Source: Adiantum capillus-veneris (Eukaryota > Streptophyta > Polypodiopsida > Polypodiales > Pteridaceae). From it: a stretch of DNA of 64,000 bases. Location: NCBI GenBank assembly GCA_014529385.2, contig CM043944.1, positions 56,181,268 through 56,245,267 on the forward strand, given 5' to 3'. The notes under the pieces are model-generated. The model was not told where the DNA came from. It ran no database searches and was given only the letters and a program-made list of their open reading frames with translations. The position numbers and the translations under genes are program-made. Below, one piece after another: positions 1 to 10,095 of the stretch (its first letter is position 1; every line of letters starts with the position of its first letter).

Positions 1-327
1 GATTTTGATCTACGTGCTCAAAATTAAACGTGTGGGTAGGTGGGATATCCTCACTGGCCATGGTAAACACACACTAATGCAAAGAGAGAAAAAAAATGAC
101 AACTTGTACCTTGAGAAATTTAACTCTTTGTGTTTTGTATGCTCCGCGATTTATGTTGCATGCGAACCTTGCCTTGCGGGGATTTGGACGGTTCACTTGT
201 CGTTCGTTGTAAGAACACCTTTGTTGATTCTTCACAAAAACCAGTTGTTTTTGTGAAGGCTTTTGTTCACTTTGAAGCTACCTTCTTGAGGAAAAAAGAT
301 TTTTTTGGAGGAAAACTTGCCTTCCTC
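1..327. other. Left flank of CACTA-1, no gene recognised
   Basis: This stretch precedes the CACTA-1 insertion. Only short open frames are present and none resembles a known family. Bases 325-327 (CTC) are the left copy of the 3-bp target duplication; the sequence resumes at 27913 with CTC followed by a purine-rich stretch. It is therefore the pre-insertion locus, and its own origin is unknown to me. Confidence 0.6.
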
Positions 328-500
328 CACTACAAGAGGTGAAAATCCACGGCATTGCTATGGGTGTCTCTATGAGCGTCCCTATTTTATTTGTTATGTA
401 GCGACGCTCATAGAGACGTCCATAGCGACGCTGACTGGGTTAAAAAATAAACTGAGAGCGCTCGAAAACTCGGATCTGAGTTTTTGGTGCTCAAGCAAAG
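328..500 (+). repeat. CACTA-1 5' terminal inverted repeat and subterminal region
   Basis: It opens with CACTACAAGAGG and contains repeated, inverted AGCGACGCT / GAGCGTCGC-type words around 360-430. A conserved block follows (TTAAAAAATAA ... CGGATCTGAG) that is also found at 2600-2665 in CACTA-2 and inverted at 59775-59830 in CACTA-3. In En/Spm-type elements, subterminal repeats are where TnpA binds; that role is inferred here. Confidence 0.85.
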
Positions 501-517
501 AGGTAATTTGTGCTCTC

Positions 518-695
518 CCTCTCTCTCTCTTTCTTCTCCACACACACACACACACATACACGACGAGAGGAAGGAGAGCCAGGTATGCTCCTTATCTCTC
601 CTCTCTCTCGTGTTCCCTTCCCCTCTTTCTCTCTCTCTCTCTCCCTCTTTCTCTCTCTCTCACACACATACACACACACACACACACATTGTGTC

Positions 696-735
<40 letters not shown>

Positions 736-836
736 AAACAAAGAGAAAGAGAGAGAGAATAAAAAACCAAAGAGAGAGAGAGGGGGAGAAGAAGAAAGAG
801 AGAGGTAAGGGGAGAAAACAAAGAGAAAGAGATTAA
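518..836. repeat. CT / CA / GA microsatellite block in CACTA-1
   Basis: Alternating CT, CA and GA runs, for example CA repeats near 539-556 and 661-688 and GA repeats near 698-731. The same ordered block occurs after the 5' end of CACTA-2 (2690-3180) and, inverted, in CACTA-3 (58970-59760). It is therefore part of the family structure rather than random expansion. All open frames here are low-complexity artefacts. Confidence 0.85.
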
Positions 837-839
837 GTT

Positions 840-1020
840 AAGATTTAAATTCGATTAGGTTAGATTACATTTAGATTTATGTTTATGTTGAGTTTAAAAT
901 TAGGTTTAGATTTAGATTTATGCTAGATTAAGATTAATTACATTTAAAATTAAGAAAGTATTAAAGATTAGCTAGCTATGTTACATTTAAGTTAGATTAC
1001 AGTTAGGTGTAGGATTTAAG
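840..1020. other. CACTA-1 AT-rich internal spacer, left of Gypsy-1
   Basis: Degenerate repeats of the words TAGGTTTAGATTTA and TTAGATTA. The same texture resumes at 17377-17790 on the far side of Gypsy-1 and is found at 3420-3560 in CACTA-2. No coding sequence is seen. The last five bases, TTAAG (1016-1020), are the left target duplication of Gypsy-1, against TCAAG at 17372-17376, one transition apart. Confidence 0.75.
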
Positions 1021-1605
1021 TGTAAGGTCTCTACTTTCGAATTTCACGCCAGTTCTATTATGCATTTGAATTTTTTTTAAACCATCAATCATTATTTAAG
1101 ATATTCGAGTTCAAATTATGAATTGTAGGTTGAGAAAACCTAGAATGTAAAATTTACGCTACAAAATTCTGACATGTTTAGTTATATGAATCACTAACTA
1201 ACTTATTGCAATACTTATTACTCATTGTAGAATTTTCTTTTACTGCTGTAAAGTTAATTAAAGATTGTAAAGTTTAACTTAAAAATTTAAAGTAAATTAT
1301 CATTAAGGAAATAAATAATATAATTATAAAGACAAAAGAATACACAGGGATGAAACATGAAGGCACATGGACTCTCCTGGACTCACATAGGAGGGGACAA
1401 AGTGGGACACATTGTCACATGAAAAGGAGAGGCTAGTCTTGACCAATCATAATGAGGGGGGGTTGTGTGGCCTTATCTTTTGATGATAATGACAAAGTGG
1501 TCAAGTTGATGGATACCACAAGGGTACCAAAAACGCGAGTATGATTTTAGGGGGAAAAAAAAATATTAATTTTTTGAAAAAAAAAGTTGGACGTTTTTTT
1601 TCTGC

Positions 1606-1613
1606 TATAAATA
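1606..1613 (+). promoter_or_regulatory. TATA box in Gypsy-1 5' LTR
   Basis: TATAAATA lies about 585 bp into the LTR after a T/A-rich tract and is followed by GAGCATCCATGCTC. The 3' LTR has the identical box at 14999-15006. This places transcription start near 1640 and the U3/R boundary there, so the 2243 ORF would lie in transcribed R-U5. Confidence 0.75.
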
Positions 1614-1749
1614 GAGCATCCATGCTCACACTTTAGACATAGAAATTGCCTCTATAGCGCTCATGAAGTGCTGTCACTTCTCTTAGAGAGAAGGCGTCCA
1701 CAAACCACTAAGAGAGCAAAAACTCTAGTGGACTAATAAGGTGCGTATT

Positions 1750-1907
1750 AATTAAGCATTCAATTAACTTTAGGAATGATGTATGTGTGCTATCTCCTAC
1801 TCTAATCTCTCTAATAGATTAGTAAGATTCAATTATCTATGTGTGTGTGTGCTATCTATTACTCTAATCTCTAATGGATTAGTAAGATTCAATTAGCTTT
1901 AAGAAGG

Positions 1908-1944
<37 letters not shown>

Positions 1945-2222
1945 ATCTTTTACTCTAATCTCTCTAATAGATTAGTAAGATTCAATTAGCTTAAAGCAGG
2001 ATATGTGTGTGTGTGTGTGTGCTATCTCTTACTGTAATCCCTCTAATAGATTAGTAAGATTCAATTAGTTTTAAGAAGGATATGTGTGTGTGTGTGCTAT
2101 CTCTTACTGTAATCTCTTTAATAGATTAGTAGGATTCAATTAACTTTAGGAATTATGTGTGTGTATGTTTTCTCTTACTCTAATCTCTCTAATAGATTAG
2201 TAAGATTCAATTAGCTTTAGAA
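1750..2222 (+). repeat. LTR minisatellite, period about 75-95 bp
   Basis: About six tandem units of the form: TG-run, GCTATCTCTTACTCTAATC, TCTCTAATAGATTAG, TAAGATTCAATTAGC, TTTAAGAAGGATA. The TG run differs in length between units. The 3' LTR carries an eight-unit version (about 15130-15720). The array sits between the TATA box and the LTR ORF, in the predicted transcript. Confidence 0.85.
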
Positions 2223-2242
2223 AAGGAATGTAGTACAAAAAA

Positions 2243-2365
2243 ATGGCTCCAAAGCGTGCTCAAACCCAAGGCGCTAATGATCATGAAGCTGGTACAAGTA
2301 ACGGTGGAACTCCTGCGGAACATGCTATGTCTCCACCAATCGGACCAATCGGAGCTATGGTACAG
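2243..2365 (+). CDS. Putative first exon of Gypsy-1 gag, inside the LTR
   Basis: ATG at 2243 opens 41 codons starting MAPKRAQTQG and rich in Pro, Gly and Ala, the texture of plant Gypsy gag N-termini. It ends ATG GTA CAG followed by GTTAGC, a plausible splice donor at 2366. Unspliced, the frame stops at 2437. The gag frame downstream opens just after TTACACAG at 10095 in matching phase 0 and reads SAVYTTLQEKK, LPSFKGEG and so on. The intron would span the rest of the LTR, the PBS and the leader. The same ORF and donor exist in the 3' LTR (16164-16286). Splicing is inferred and the donor is not perfect. Confidence 0.5.
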
Positions 2366-2482
2366 GTTAGCATTGCAGTTTCAAGTTATGTATCATTGCA
2401 TATGCGAGACCATAGAAATATATTATTTACCTTATGAAAAGAAAACATGGACCAAAACCAAGGGGCTTAACCCCAAGAAACT

Positions 2483-2665
2483 CACTACAAGAGGCTATTC
2501 ATATTAGCGACGCTCACACAGCGACGCTCAAAAAAAAAAATCCTGGCGTCCCTATGAGCGTCGCAAATTTACAAGTAAATTTGCGACGCTCATAGCGACG
2601 TCGGCTGGGCTAAAAAAATAACAGAGAGCGCCTAAAAACTCAGATCTCAGATCTGAGTTTTTCGG
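2483..2665 (+). repeat. CACTA-2 5' terminal and subterminal repeats
   Basis: CACTACAAGAGG is followed by several direct and inverted GCGACGCTC words (near 2506, 2520, 2556 and 2584) and by an inverted pair CTCAGATCTCAGATCTGAG at 2639-2657. The layout matches CACTA-1 and CACTA-3. These are the expected TnpA binding and end-pairing sequences of the family. Confidence 0.88.
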
Positions 2666-2689
2666 CGCCCTCAAACAAGGAGCAGGTAA

Positions 2690-2691
2690 CG

Positions 2692-2738
<47 letters not shown>

Positions 2739-2740
2739 CT

Positions 2741-2778
<38 letters not shown>

Positions 2779-2845
2779 AGAGGAAGGAGAGCCAGGTATG
2801 ATCCTTCCATCTCCTCACTCTCATGTTCCCTTCCCCTCTTTCTCT

Positions 2846-2900
<55 letters not shown>

Positions 2901-2909
2901 ATAGTGTTT

Positions 2910-2946
<37 letters not shown>

Positions 2947-3180
2947 TACAAATATAAACAAAAACGCACACACACATACATAAACAAAGAATGCACACAC
3001 ACATTGAGAGAGGAAAACAGAGAGAGAGCATGCATAAACAAAAAACGCACACATTGAGAGAGGAAAAGAGAGAGAGAACATGCATAAACAAAAAACGCAC
3101 ACATTGAGAGAGGAAAAGAGAGAGAAAACATGCATAAACAAAAAAATGCACACACATTGAGAGAGAAAGAGAGAGAAACT
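2690..3180. repeat. CT/CA/GA microsatellites and a 55-bp minisatellite in CACTA-2
   Basis: CT and CA runs (2695-2774), then CT, CA and GA runs (2860-2945). These are followed by about four tandem units near 2990-3175 containing CATGCATAAACAAAAAACGC and CACATTGAGAGAGGAAAA. The inverted counterpart in CACTA-3 is at 59040-59290. Open frames across this block are low-complexity artefacts. Confidence 0.85.
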
Positions 3181-3227
3181 AATTTAACATCGTAGAAAAC
3201 TAATTAAAATTAAACAACCTAAAGATC

Positions 3228-3315
3228 TAGCCGACGAGGAGTTGAACTCAAGACCTATTATTCAAGAGGGAAATGGCATAACCAATCTATCATACTTGGC
3301 ATGGGTGATAGAAAG
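3228..3315 (-). repeat. tRNA-like segment in CACTA-2
   Basis: On the minus strand it reads GATAGATTGGTTATGCC, then CTCTTGAATAATAGG, then GAGTTCAACTCCTCG. This resembles a tRNA D arm, anticodon arm and T arm with a B-box-like GTTCAACTCC. It recurs in CACTA-3 (58640-58700 and 58825-58885). It has no proper acceptor stem that I can pair, so it is not called as a tRNA gene; a tRNA-derived fragment (old SINE piece) is possible. Confidence 0.35.
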
Positions 3316-3319
3316 GTTA

Positions 3320-4041
3320 TACCATTTATCTCTTTTTATTGGCACACACATCCACACACACGCACACACACAAGAAGAAGAGAGTTATAACGTCGTAGGA
3401 AACTATTCTAAAAGACGTTAAAGATTAGGTTAGATGTAGACTTACGTTAAATTAGATTTAGGTTTATTTAAGTTAAATTATATTAGATTTATGTTTATTT
3501 TTAGTTAGATTTACGTTTATTTACGCTAGATTTAGATTTACGTTATATTGGATTAGATTTAGGTCTCCATAGACTGCGATGCCTGCATGAAGCGGGTGAA
3601 GAAAGCCCTCAATGGAATATAGGGTATTGTTGCCTTCACTCATGGTGGGCTCCATCGATCCAAAAGTACTAGTGAAATGTCTTCAGAAGATAGGGAAGAA
3701 GGTGGATCTTCAGGGCGGCAAGAGTCACTACATCCCCCACAATGACCATCTAGACAACCTCTAGTCATTCAACAGCAACTTCAAAGTTAGTAACAAGAGT
3801 AAGAACAGTCCAAAGGGCCAATTGTTGTCGTCAGATGTGGATGGAGATGAGGCAGCGTCACCGCCGGAAGTTAACTCTCACATCTTTAGTGATGAGATGC
3901 CAACTCTTGCCAAGTTATGTGAAAAATTAGTTTTAAGGTTCTTATAATCCCTGTTAGTTTAGTTCTTTGTTTTTAATATAACATAATTTATGTTAGATTT
4001 AGATTTATGTTATATTAGATTAGACTTAGGTTTATTTAGGT

Positions 4042-4079
<38 letters not shown>

Positions 4080-4463
4080 GAAGAAGAGAGTTTTAACGTC
4101 GTAGGAAACTATCCCAAAAGACGTTAAAGATTAGGTTAGATGTAGACTTACGTTAAATTAGATTTAGGTTTATTTTTAGTTAGATTTACGCTTATTTACG
4201 TTAGATCGAGTCCACGCAAGAATTACTTACGGTTTAGGGTTTAGAGTTAGACGAACAGTGAAAAGATCTACTATGAAAAGATGTTAAGATGCTGTGAAGT
4301 GCTACAGCTAGAGAAGAGGCAACGGGGTTTTGTCCACTAGATTTCTTGTACCCACAAATATAGGTATTGACCAATAAAGACGAGATTATAACCCGGTGGT
4401 TCTGATCTCCGTGCACCTCTAGACCGAGGTGTGCGGGGATTGGACATGACTAGAGAATGTGAG

Positions 4464-4535
<72 letters not shown>

Positions 4536-4590
4536 GACGAATAATCCCAATAGAATATTAAATTTTTTGTCCAGGTTATAAGATTTTTAT
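3320..4590. other. CACTA-2 spacer with GA microsatellite, no gene
   Basis: This region holds CA runs (3345-3370, 4046-4079), two copies of a GACGTTAAAGATTAGG block (about 3412 and 4123) embedded in TTAGATTTAGGTTTA words, and a long GA run (4467-4533). No open frame resembles a protein. It corresponds to 17377-18260 in CACTA-1 and 57710-58520 in CACTA-3. Confidence 0.7.
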
Positions 4591-4597
4591 CCTCATT

Positions 4598-6136
4598 ATG
4601 AGTAGTGACGAGGATGTGGGACCGTCCAACCGAAACACCTATCTCTCAACGAGGGTCTTATGTCCTTGTAATCAATGCAAGCATGCTGTGCGACGGACAA
4701 GACGTGTTTCTTTGCAGCACGTTCGTGAATTTGGCGAGTTCGATCCTTCTATTATAGATCGAGTTGTTGCGAAGCTGGCACAGTTCATTCCAGATGGATG
4801 TTCTTCTTAGAGCGTTTCATTAAAACGCTTAAGGGATATGTGCGTCAAAAGGCACGTCCGGAGGGTAGCATGGCAGAAGGTTGGTTGGTATTAGAGTCCC
4901 TAGTGTACATTGGAGAGTGGCTAGACGGATTGATAAAGCTCGGGACACGCTATGGCGAACCATAGATGATGAGCACATATCTGGGATTGTCATGTGCAAT
5001 CTCGGTGTTGAGAAGAAGATGACGGAAGATCTAGAGGCTAAAATCAACCGATTTTGCATGCTTCACAATCCAGTGATGCAAAAGTGGATTTCACAATATG
5101 AGGATGCAAAGCAAGAGCGACAAAGGGCACGAATCGAGTGGAGACGGGGAAGACGACCACCGATGCACTATCCAATGGTTCTGGAGAGCCTACCAACATT
5201 CATGAGCTTAAGATGGTTGCACAACCAATTGAAAAGCGCACAACAATGCGGTGACGAAGTGACTGAGGAAGAGTGGGAGTACTCTCGGGGTTGCGCGACC
5301 AAGGTAAGTTTGCAATGTACAACTAGCTAGTGACTTTATTTCTAAACGTTTGAACGGCCACTCATAATCTTTGTTCGTTGTAGTATAAGTCATACACAGC
5401 AGCATGGTGTAAAGGTCGACATTTTAGGGTGGAACGGATCGACAAAAAGCATTTTACTCAAGATTGTGGAATCATGGCAAAATTTGAACAGTCTAGTCGA
5501 CGACGTTCCTTTGATGCAGATCCTGTGGTGGCGGAACTCACTTACTTCTGCATGCTAGAAGAGATTTTGAGGATCGATTACAGAGGATTTTTTGTCGACT
5601 TGTTCGACGTGCAATGGTTCAAGATAATCATGGAGGGTTGCAACGCTACTATGCGTAGAGGAGAGTCTGGTTTTCTTGAGGTGGATTCTACTAAGAAATG
5701 GAATGACCTAAGAGACACTTTCGTACTACCCGAGCATTGTGAACAAGTAAGTATGTAAATAGTTAACATCCCCCTTTTACAAGTTATGTGCTTGAAAGCT
5801 CTCATGTAAGTTATGTGGCTCTGGCACGTAATATTTCATCCTACAAAGTATACATCAAACTGGTAGTACGTCATAGAGGTAGCCCCTCGTAGTGCAAGGA
5901 TGTATGAAGGCTACCATGTGCCAATCACAACGGCATCAATGGAGGAGATCAGAGAAGATGCTCAATCAGAAGCCGCTGCGGTGGTGCCAGACGAGCATCA
6001 AGATACTACTACTCTATATGGGGTGCATGCAGAGGAGCTACAAAATGAAACAGAGGATATGTGTTTAAATGGAGAGCTCTATATAGATATAGGAAGTTAT
6101 GATGAGTTATGCGAGGATGAGAGAGAGATCTCTTAA
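4598..6136 (+). pseudogene. TnpD-like CACTA transposase remnant lacking the TNP2 core
   Basis: TnpD is the En/Spm-family transposase that cuts the CACTA ends. The remnant starts MSSDEDVGPSN with CPCNQCKH, the transposase-associated zinc-type motif. Near 4772 it jumps directly to the end of the DUF4218-like region (WMFFLERF, LKGYVRQ; frame reading through 4773-4930). Next comes ARDTLWRTIDDE... to RGCATK, a GTAAGT donor at 5303 and an acceptor near 5382. The DUF4216-like exon (ELTYFCMLEEILRIDY, LFDVQWFKI) and a last exon ending at 6136 follow. Compared with CACTA-1, about 2.2 kb with the catalytic TNP2 domain is missing and the junction is out of frame. A 1-nt loss near 4931 shifts the frame again. 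Confidence 0.88.
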
Positions 6137-6408
6137 AGCCACAAATATTGTATTTGAACAATTTTGCTCCGTGTTGTAAAAGCTCTCGCTCTCTAAGTAC
6201 CTTCCATGGTGTATAACGCTCTTTTCTACTCGTGCTCACATCTTTTGATTGAAAATTCTGAGTTTTCGACTTGCCTCTTCTATCACTCAATTCATTGCGT
6301 CATTGTATTTATATGTGTCATTACGTCATTGTATTTAATGGTCTTTGCGCCATTGTCTACTCTATTCATTCAATATTAAGTTTAAATATTCGTGTGTTTA
6401 ATACAGGT

Positions 6409-7718
6409 ATGGATGATGAGGAGTTTCTTTCTTCTTTGTCACCGCAGCAGAGACAGTGGTACGTGGAGCGTCATCGCTCTGGCGTATCATCGCGCGTTCC
6501 TACTCCATCCGCATCTCCCTCTCTTTCGGAGCATTCGGCGCGCTCCGAAGCTTCGGCGTCGACGAGACGAGCTTCACACTCGTCTAGACACCAGCGCTCT
6601 AGTGGTGGCGGTGGCGGTTATTGTGGGGATTCCGCCACCGATGCCTCCACACCGCCTTGTGTTCGACGAGGCTCTTTACCCTCCCCTTCTTTGCCCGCCC
6701 CCACACCAGCCACAGCATCGCCATCTACGTCAGGTTTTGCGCGGCTGACTATTCCTAGCAGCTACACACCTCTACCTACTCCGCCAGGAGCCACCCCACT
6801 CGACACTCCTCGCTTCAGGGCCCAGACGCCGGTGGAGACACCTAACGTCTGTACCCCCATCGACACGCCGCTAGAGACCCCTTCCGGGACACCCAGGTTC
6901 ATGCGTCACCGGCCAAAGGGCTTGCCTTACTCCGTCGACTTCAGCGGCGGCATCATCATGGATGATGACGGCAAGAAGGTGTTCTCACGCATGCGTGGTC
7001 TTTGCTCTCAGCTGTTTAGACACTACATACTAAACAAATGGAGTGAAGTACCAAGTGATTTAAAAAACAGAGTCATCAGCATACTTCATGATGAGTTTCC
7101 CGTTCCAACACGGGATCAGCGCTTCAATGAAGACCTGATGAAGATTCGAATGCGCGAATACTACAAACACAAGCGTTCCGAAGTGCAAAAAGCAATCAAG
7201 CATGGGTGGAACAGGCCAGATTGGCTGGCCAAAGAAGATTGGAAGAATGCGAAGAAAGCAGCGCGCGAGAATCCTGACAAGTGGAAGCAACAAAAGGATG
7301 CAGCCAAAGCGCGAGTAGAGGCAGGGAGCTCGCACCACTTGGGGAGCGGTGGATGGGCATCATTTGAGGCCGATTTTGTAAGTGTTTTTTCATTGCTCTT
7401 TATGTTCGATAGTTTAGGGTTTATGAGTTTTTTAATTCTAACATAATGAAATCTTTGTATGTTTTGATAGTGGTCGATGACAGGACGTGATCTCACACCG
7501 TACGAGCGCGAGTACGCAGGCAGGAAGGGCTTAAACGCCCTGATGGACATTCTCAGTTCTCGCGGCGGCATGGTTAGTATTAGGGTTTACTCTTTTCTAT
7601 TTTTTGTATTGTTTTATAAATGTCGTTATATGTTTATACTTACTGAAAGCTGTCTTATTGTCTTTTTTTGCAGAATCCGACAGATACACCGCTTGGACGC
7701 GATGAGACGTCTGACTAG
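6409..7718 (+). CDS. TnpA-like protein of CACTA-2 (Ptta/En/Spm family), 3 exons
   Basis: Predicted exons are 6409-7377, 7471-7572 and 7674-7718, all joined in phase 0 with GT-AG introns, giving 371 aa. The N-terminal half is Ser/Pro/Thr-rich low complexity (SGVSSRVPTPSASPSLSEHS, then TP repeats). The C-terminal half (from about residue 180, FSGGIIMDDDGKKV) is basic and matches the plant Ptta/En/Spm transposase domain: RHYILNKWSEVPSDLK, KAIKHGWNRPDWLAKEDW, GSSHHLGSGGWASFE. In En/Spm the TnpA product binds subterminal repeats and assists excision. The start follows an ATACAG acceptor-like site, so an upstream exon is possible. It is the only unbroken CACTA gene in the window. Confidence 0.82.
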
Positions 7719-8085
7719 ACGACGTCAGTTTAGCCGTAGCTAGATAGCATTAGTTTAGGGTTTCTCATAGCTTATGTATCATGAGACGGATTTTATATGT
7801 CTTTTTGAACCATGTATATTATTACATTTGTCACCGCAGTTCATTTTGCCAATCAATTCTTTATGCCTATGATGTTGTACAATTGTCATTATTACATTTT
7901 CCAATCAATTCATTTTGCCTATGATGTGTACAATTGTCAATTTTACGCTTGTCAATTTTGCAAACAATGCGTCTTGTGGGTGACTATTTTGGGTCTATTA
8001 TCTACCCTTGCACTTTTTTAAAAAAGTGAATCAAGTACAATATGGTTGATGGGTGGCAGGGCATTCAATGCCCTGTCACCAAAAA
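7719..8085. other. CACTA-2 3' untranslated and AT-rich spacer
   Basis: Repeated short words CAATTCATTTTGCC, CAATTGTCA and TACAATTGTC occur. No gene is seen. The equivalent stretch in CACTA-1 was partly lost at the Retro-A insertion; it resumes there at 27416 with ATGTGTACAATTGTC. Confidence 0.7.
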
Positions 8086-8320
8086 AATTTCTCTCGGGCG
8101 TCGCTATAACCATCGCTATTTATGGCTCTGTAGCGTCGCTATAGACTTCTGTTTAAACGTCGCTATGAGCGTCGCTATATAGCAACGCTTATAGCGACGC
8201 ATATAGCGACGCTCTCGTAGCGATGCTATTAGAGATGGTTTTAGCGACGCCGAGGGTTATAAAAACCCAGTGTCTTTCCGTCGCTAACAGCGTCACAAGA
8301 GCACACAACCTCTTGTAGTG
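8086..8320 (+). repeat. CACTA-2 3' subterminal repeats and terminal inverted repeat
   Basis: A dense array of GTCGCTAT / ATAGCGACG words in both orientations (about 8098-8290) ends CACAACCTCTTGTAGTG. The homologous ends are 27640-27912 in CACTA-1 and, inverted, 52688-52935 in CACTA-3. The 3' end holds more repeats than the 5' end, as is usual in the En/Spm family. Confidence 0.88.
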
Positions 8321-8323
8321 ACT

Positions 8324-9293
8324 CGGCATATGTTTGAAAAGTAGAAAAGAATGTCTGGTTAAACTGGTTGCTATAGGAAAGAATGTTTGTCCAAAATCTT
8401 CGGTATGGTTTCTCTCAAGTCTCTCCACTTATTAGCGCAGGCATTATGTGGCAATTGCCGAGGCATGAGATGATGCCCAGGATGGCACCGCTAATGCTGT
8501 GATGGGAGTACACCGAGATTAGCCCAGCTGGATAATGCAGTTTTGTTTTGTCGTGGCGTGAGGATGACGCCCAGATTGGCACTGTTGTTGCTGTGGCAGG
8601 AGTACGTCCAGATTAGCACAACGAGTACTTGTCGAGCGGTATGGGACGCTCATGAGGACAATGGTTTTTATAAATAATGTATATACCGATCGGACATAAT
8701 AGCGCCAGTAGAGATTCTTGAGTGAACCTAATCCAAGGGTTGTTGGTTTAAAATTGGACGACTTCTTGTTTGACTATTGTTTGTAATACTGTTTGAAGGG
8801 TTGTTTTAATGAACCAGTATCATAAATAAAGTAAAGGAACATGTATGTTTAAACAGTGTGGTACTAATTACATAACAAAAGAAGGGTGAGTGTGGTGTGG
8901 AAAGTGGGAGAATGATACCCCGATGGTATCATTCTATGGACGGGTGGACCCGATGAGTCGGGTAACTTTCCAACGTTAGAAATTGTTTTTTTTTAAGTCA
9001 TAAATCTTAAAAGAGACAAACCTTGGTGGCTGTGCTTCTGAAACATGGGGAAAAAAGCGCACAAGTTGGTCACTCTAAGATTTATACTTTTAGGTATAAT
9101 CGATTATAGATAGTTTTTAGATAGGGTTATGGTGGTCACGCTCTGCCATAGAGAGATAGGACCAATCCTTCACTAACGGTTCAAGCCCGTGGCTACGTAG
9201 TAGCTACGGCAATGTCCGTTGGTTTTTCTTTTTCAGGATTGGAGACCTATCAAAGGTACTCCGCTCCTCTCAAAAAGGGGCAGGGACCTCACA
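8324..9293 (+). repeat. Remainder of Gypsy-1 5' LTR after CACTA-2
   Basis: It continues the LTR exactly where the 3' LTR reads on from 16404 (CGGCATATGTTTGA). No ORF of note is present. If gag exon 1 (2243-2365) is real, this is intron. It ends CTCACA. Confidence 0.9.
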
Positions 9294-9294
9294 C

Positions 9295-9306
9295 TGGTAT
9301 TAGAGC
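9295..9306 (+). promoter_or_regulatory. Primer-binding site of Gypsy-1 (tRNA-iMet type)
   Basis: TGGTATTAGAGC begins two bases after the LTR ends. The usual plant initiator-Met PBS is TGGTATCAGAGC, so one C-to-T difference is present. It fixes the 3' border of the 5' LTR and the plus-strand orientation. Confidence 0.85.
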
Positions 9307-9475
9307 CTAGGTTAAATCTTGGGGAGATTTTTAGATTGATGTTTGGATATTGAAGGATGCGAATGTTTGAAATAATAGAAGAACCTAGTAAAATTGTTTT
9401 GAGTTTTTATATGGTATTGAAGATTGAACTTTCTTCCTACAGGAAAATGTTCATTCAGCCTACCAGAAATTCCAG

Positions 9476-9919
9476 GTGTTCACCATCATGTTTGAAAATG
9501 CATGCCGATCATCAAATTATCAGTTTCGAAAAAGGGTGATGATGATTTTGGATAGGGTGTTTGCACCACCTATCCTAAGGGTGCATAGAGGATGGGGCAT
9601 CAACTGGATTCCATCTGGAGGAATCTATACCATCGATGCTGACAAGATATGGTGCATGGATACTAACCTGAAGAAACTTCGATGGACAGAGGAGTTAAAA
9701 GTCATCGAAGTTTATCTTTTCATTGGTACTAAGAATCCGGATGCTACTATTACCTTGGAAGGAGAAAAGATATCTCAGACTCAATGGGTCTATAACCAAG
9801 TTACAAAAGTTATCCATGGTGGTAGGATTCGACCCATATGTGTATCTCGTAGCTTTCAAGGGTCAAAGGAAATTGATCCTTTAGCCTATCCTTTTGTAGT
9901 CACTAAACTCAAAATATAG
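9476..9919 (+). CDS. Unidentified 147-aa ORF in the Gypsy-1 leader
   Basis: An uninterrupted frame between the PBS and gag, in the stretch that would be intron if gag is spliced. The protein has FRKRVMMILDRVF, GWGINWIPSGGIYTIDADK, KKLRWTEELKVIEVYLF and RIRPICVSR. I recognise no domain and see no zinc knuckle, signal peptide or membrane segment. Start choice is uncertain; an ATG at 9536 is a shorter alternative. It could be an extra retroelement ORF, a captured gene fragment or chance. Its openness beside a heavily mutated gag-pol is notable. Confidence 0.4.
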   Translation: MFTIMFENACRSSNYQFRKRVMMILDRVFAPPILRVHRGWGINWIPSGGIYTIDADKIWCMDTNLKKLRWTEELKVIEVYLFIGTKNPDATITLEGEKISQTQWVYNQVTKVIHGGRIRPICVSRSFQGSKEIDPLAYPFVVTKLKI

Positions 9920-10095
9920 AGACATTACAATCCTTGTACCTAAAGACTACAAACCTTGCTAGCAAATAATGTGTATATAAATAAAGTTTGGATTAATATT
10001 ATCTTTTGTTGGTATTATTGTCTGATCAAGTCTTTCCTTAAAGTAGATTAAAGTTAGAGTATCCAATAAAGTTTCACTTAATCTATATTACACAG

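Larger units (their letters stand above)
2483..8320 (+). mobile_element. CACTA-2: deleted En/Spm-type transposon
   Basis: It begins CACTACAAGAGG and ends CCTCTTGTAGTG, flanked by ACT at 2480-2482 and 8321-8323. The uninterrupted sequence with a single ACT is present in the 3' LTR at 16401-16403, which proves the boundaries. The 5838-bp element has subterminal repeats at both ends, microsatellites, a TnpD remnant lacking its catalytic TNP2 part (4598-6136) and an intact three-exon TnpA-like gene (6409-7718). It inserted after Gypsy-1, because only one LTR carries it. Confidence 0.97.
1021..9293 (+). repeat. Gypsy-1 5' LTR, interrupted by CACTA-2
   Basis: It matches the 3' LTR (14403-17371) along its length. 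CACTA-2 (2483-8320 plus the ACT duplication) interrupts it, and about 550 bp corresponding to 15600-16147 of the 3' LTR is absent at 2227/2228. Without CACTA-2 it is about 2.43 kb. It contains a TATA box (1606-1613), a TG-rich minisatellite (about 1750-2222) and a short ORF opening at 2243 that may be gag exon 1. It ends CTCACA at 9293, one base before the primer-binding site. Confidence 0.92.

Noticed and set aside
491-836. Overlapping long frames of Ser-Leu, Arg-Glu and His-Thr repeats on both strands (also 2552-3157, 31722-32399, 33342-33826, 57529-57765, 58898-59786)
   Set aside because: They are readings of CT/GA and CA/GT microsatellites that are open in every frame. Composition is pure dipeptide repeat and they carry no evidence of coding.
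2256-2507. Alternative frame overlapping the LTR ORF (and 16177-16515)
   Set aside because: It is out of phase with downstream gag and lacks the gag-like Pro/Gly-rich start. I prefer the 2243 frame ending at the donor.
3228-3315. A functional tRNA gene
   Set aside because: No 7-bp acceptor stem can be paired and the A box is poor, so it is reported only as a tRNA-like segment.
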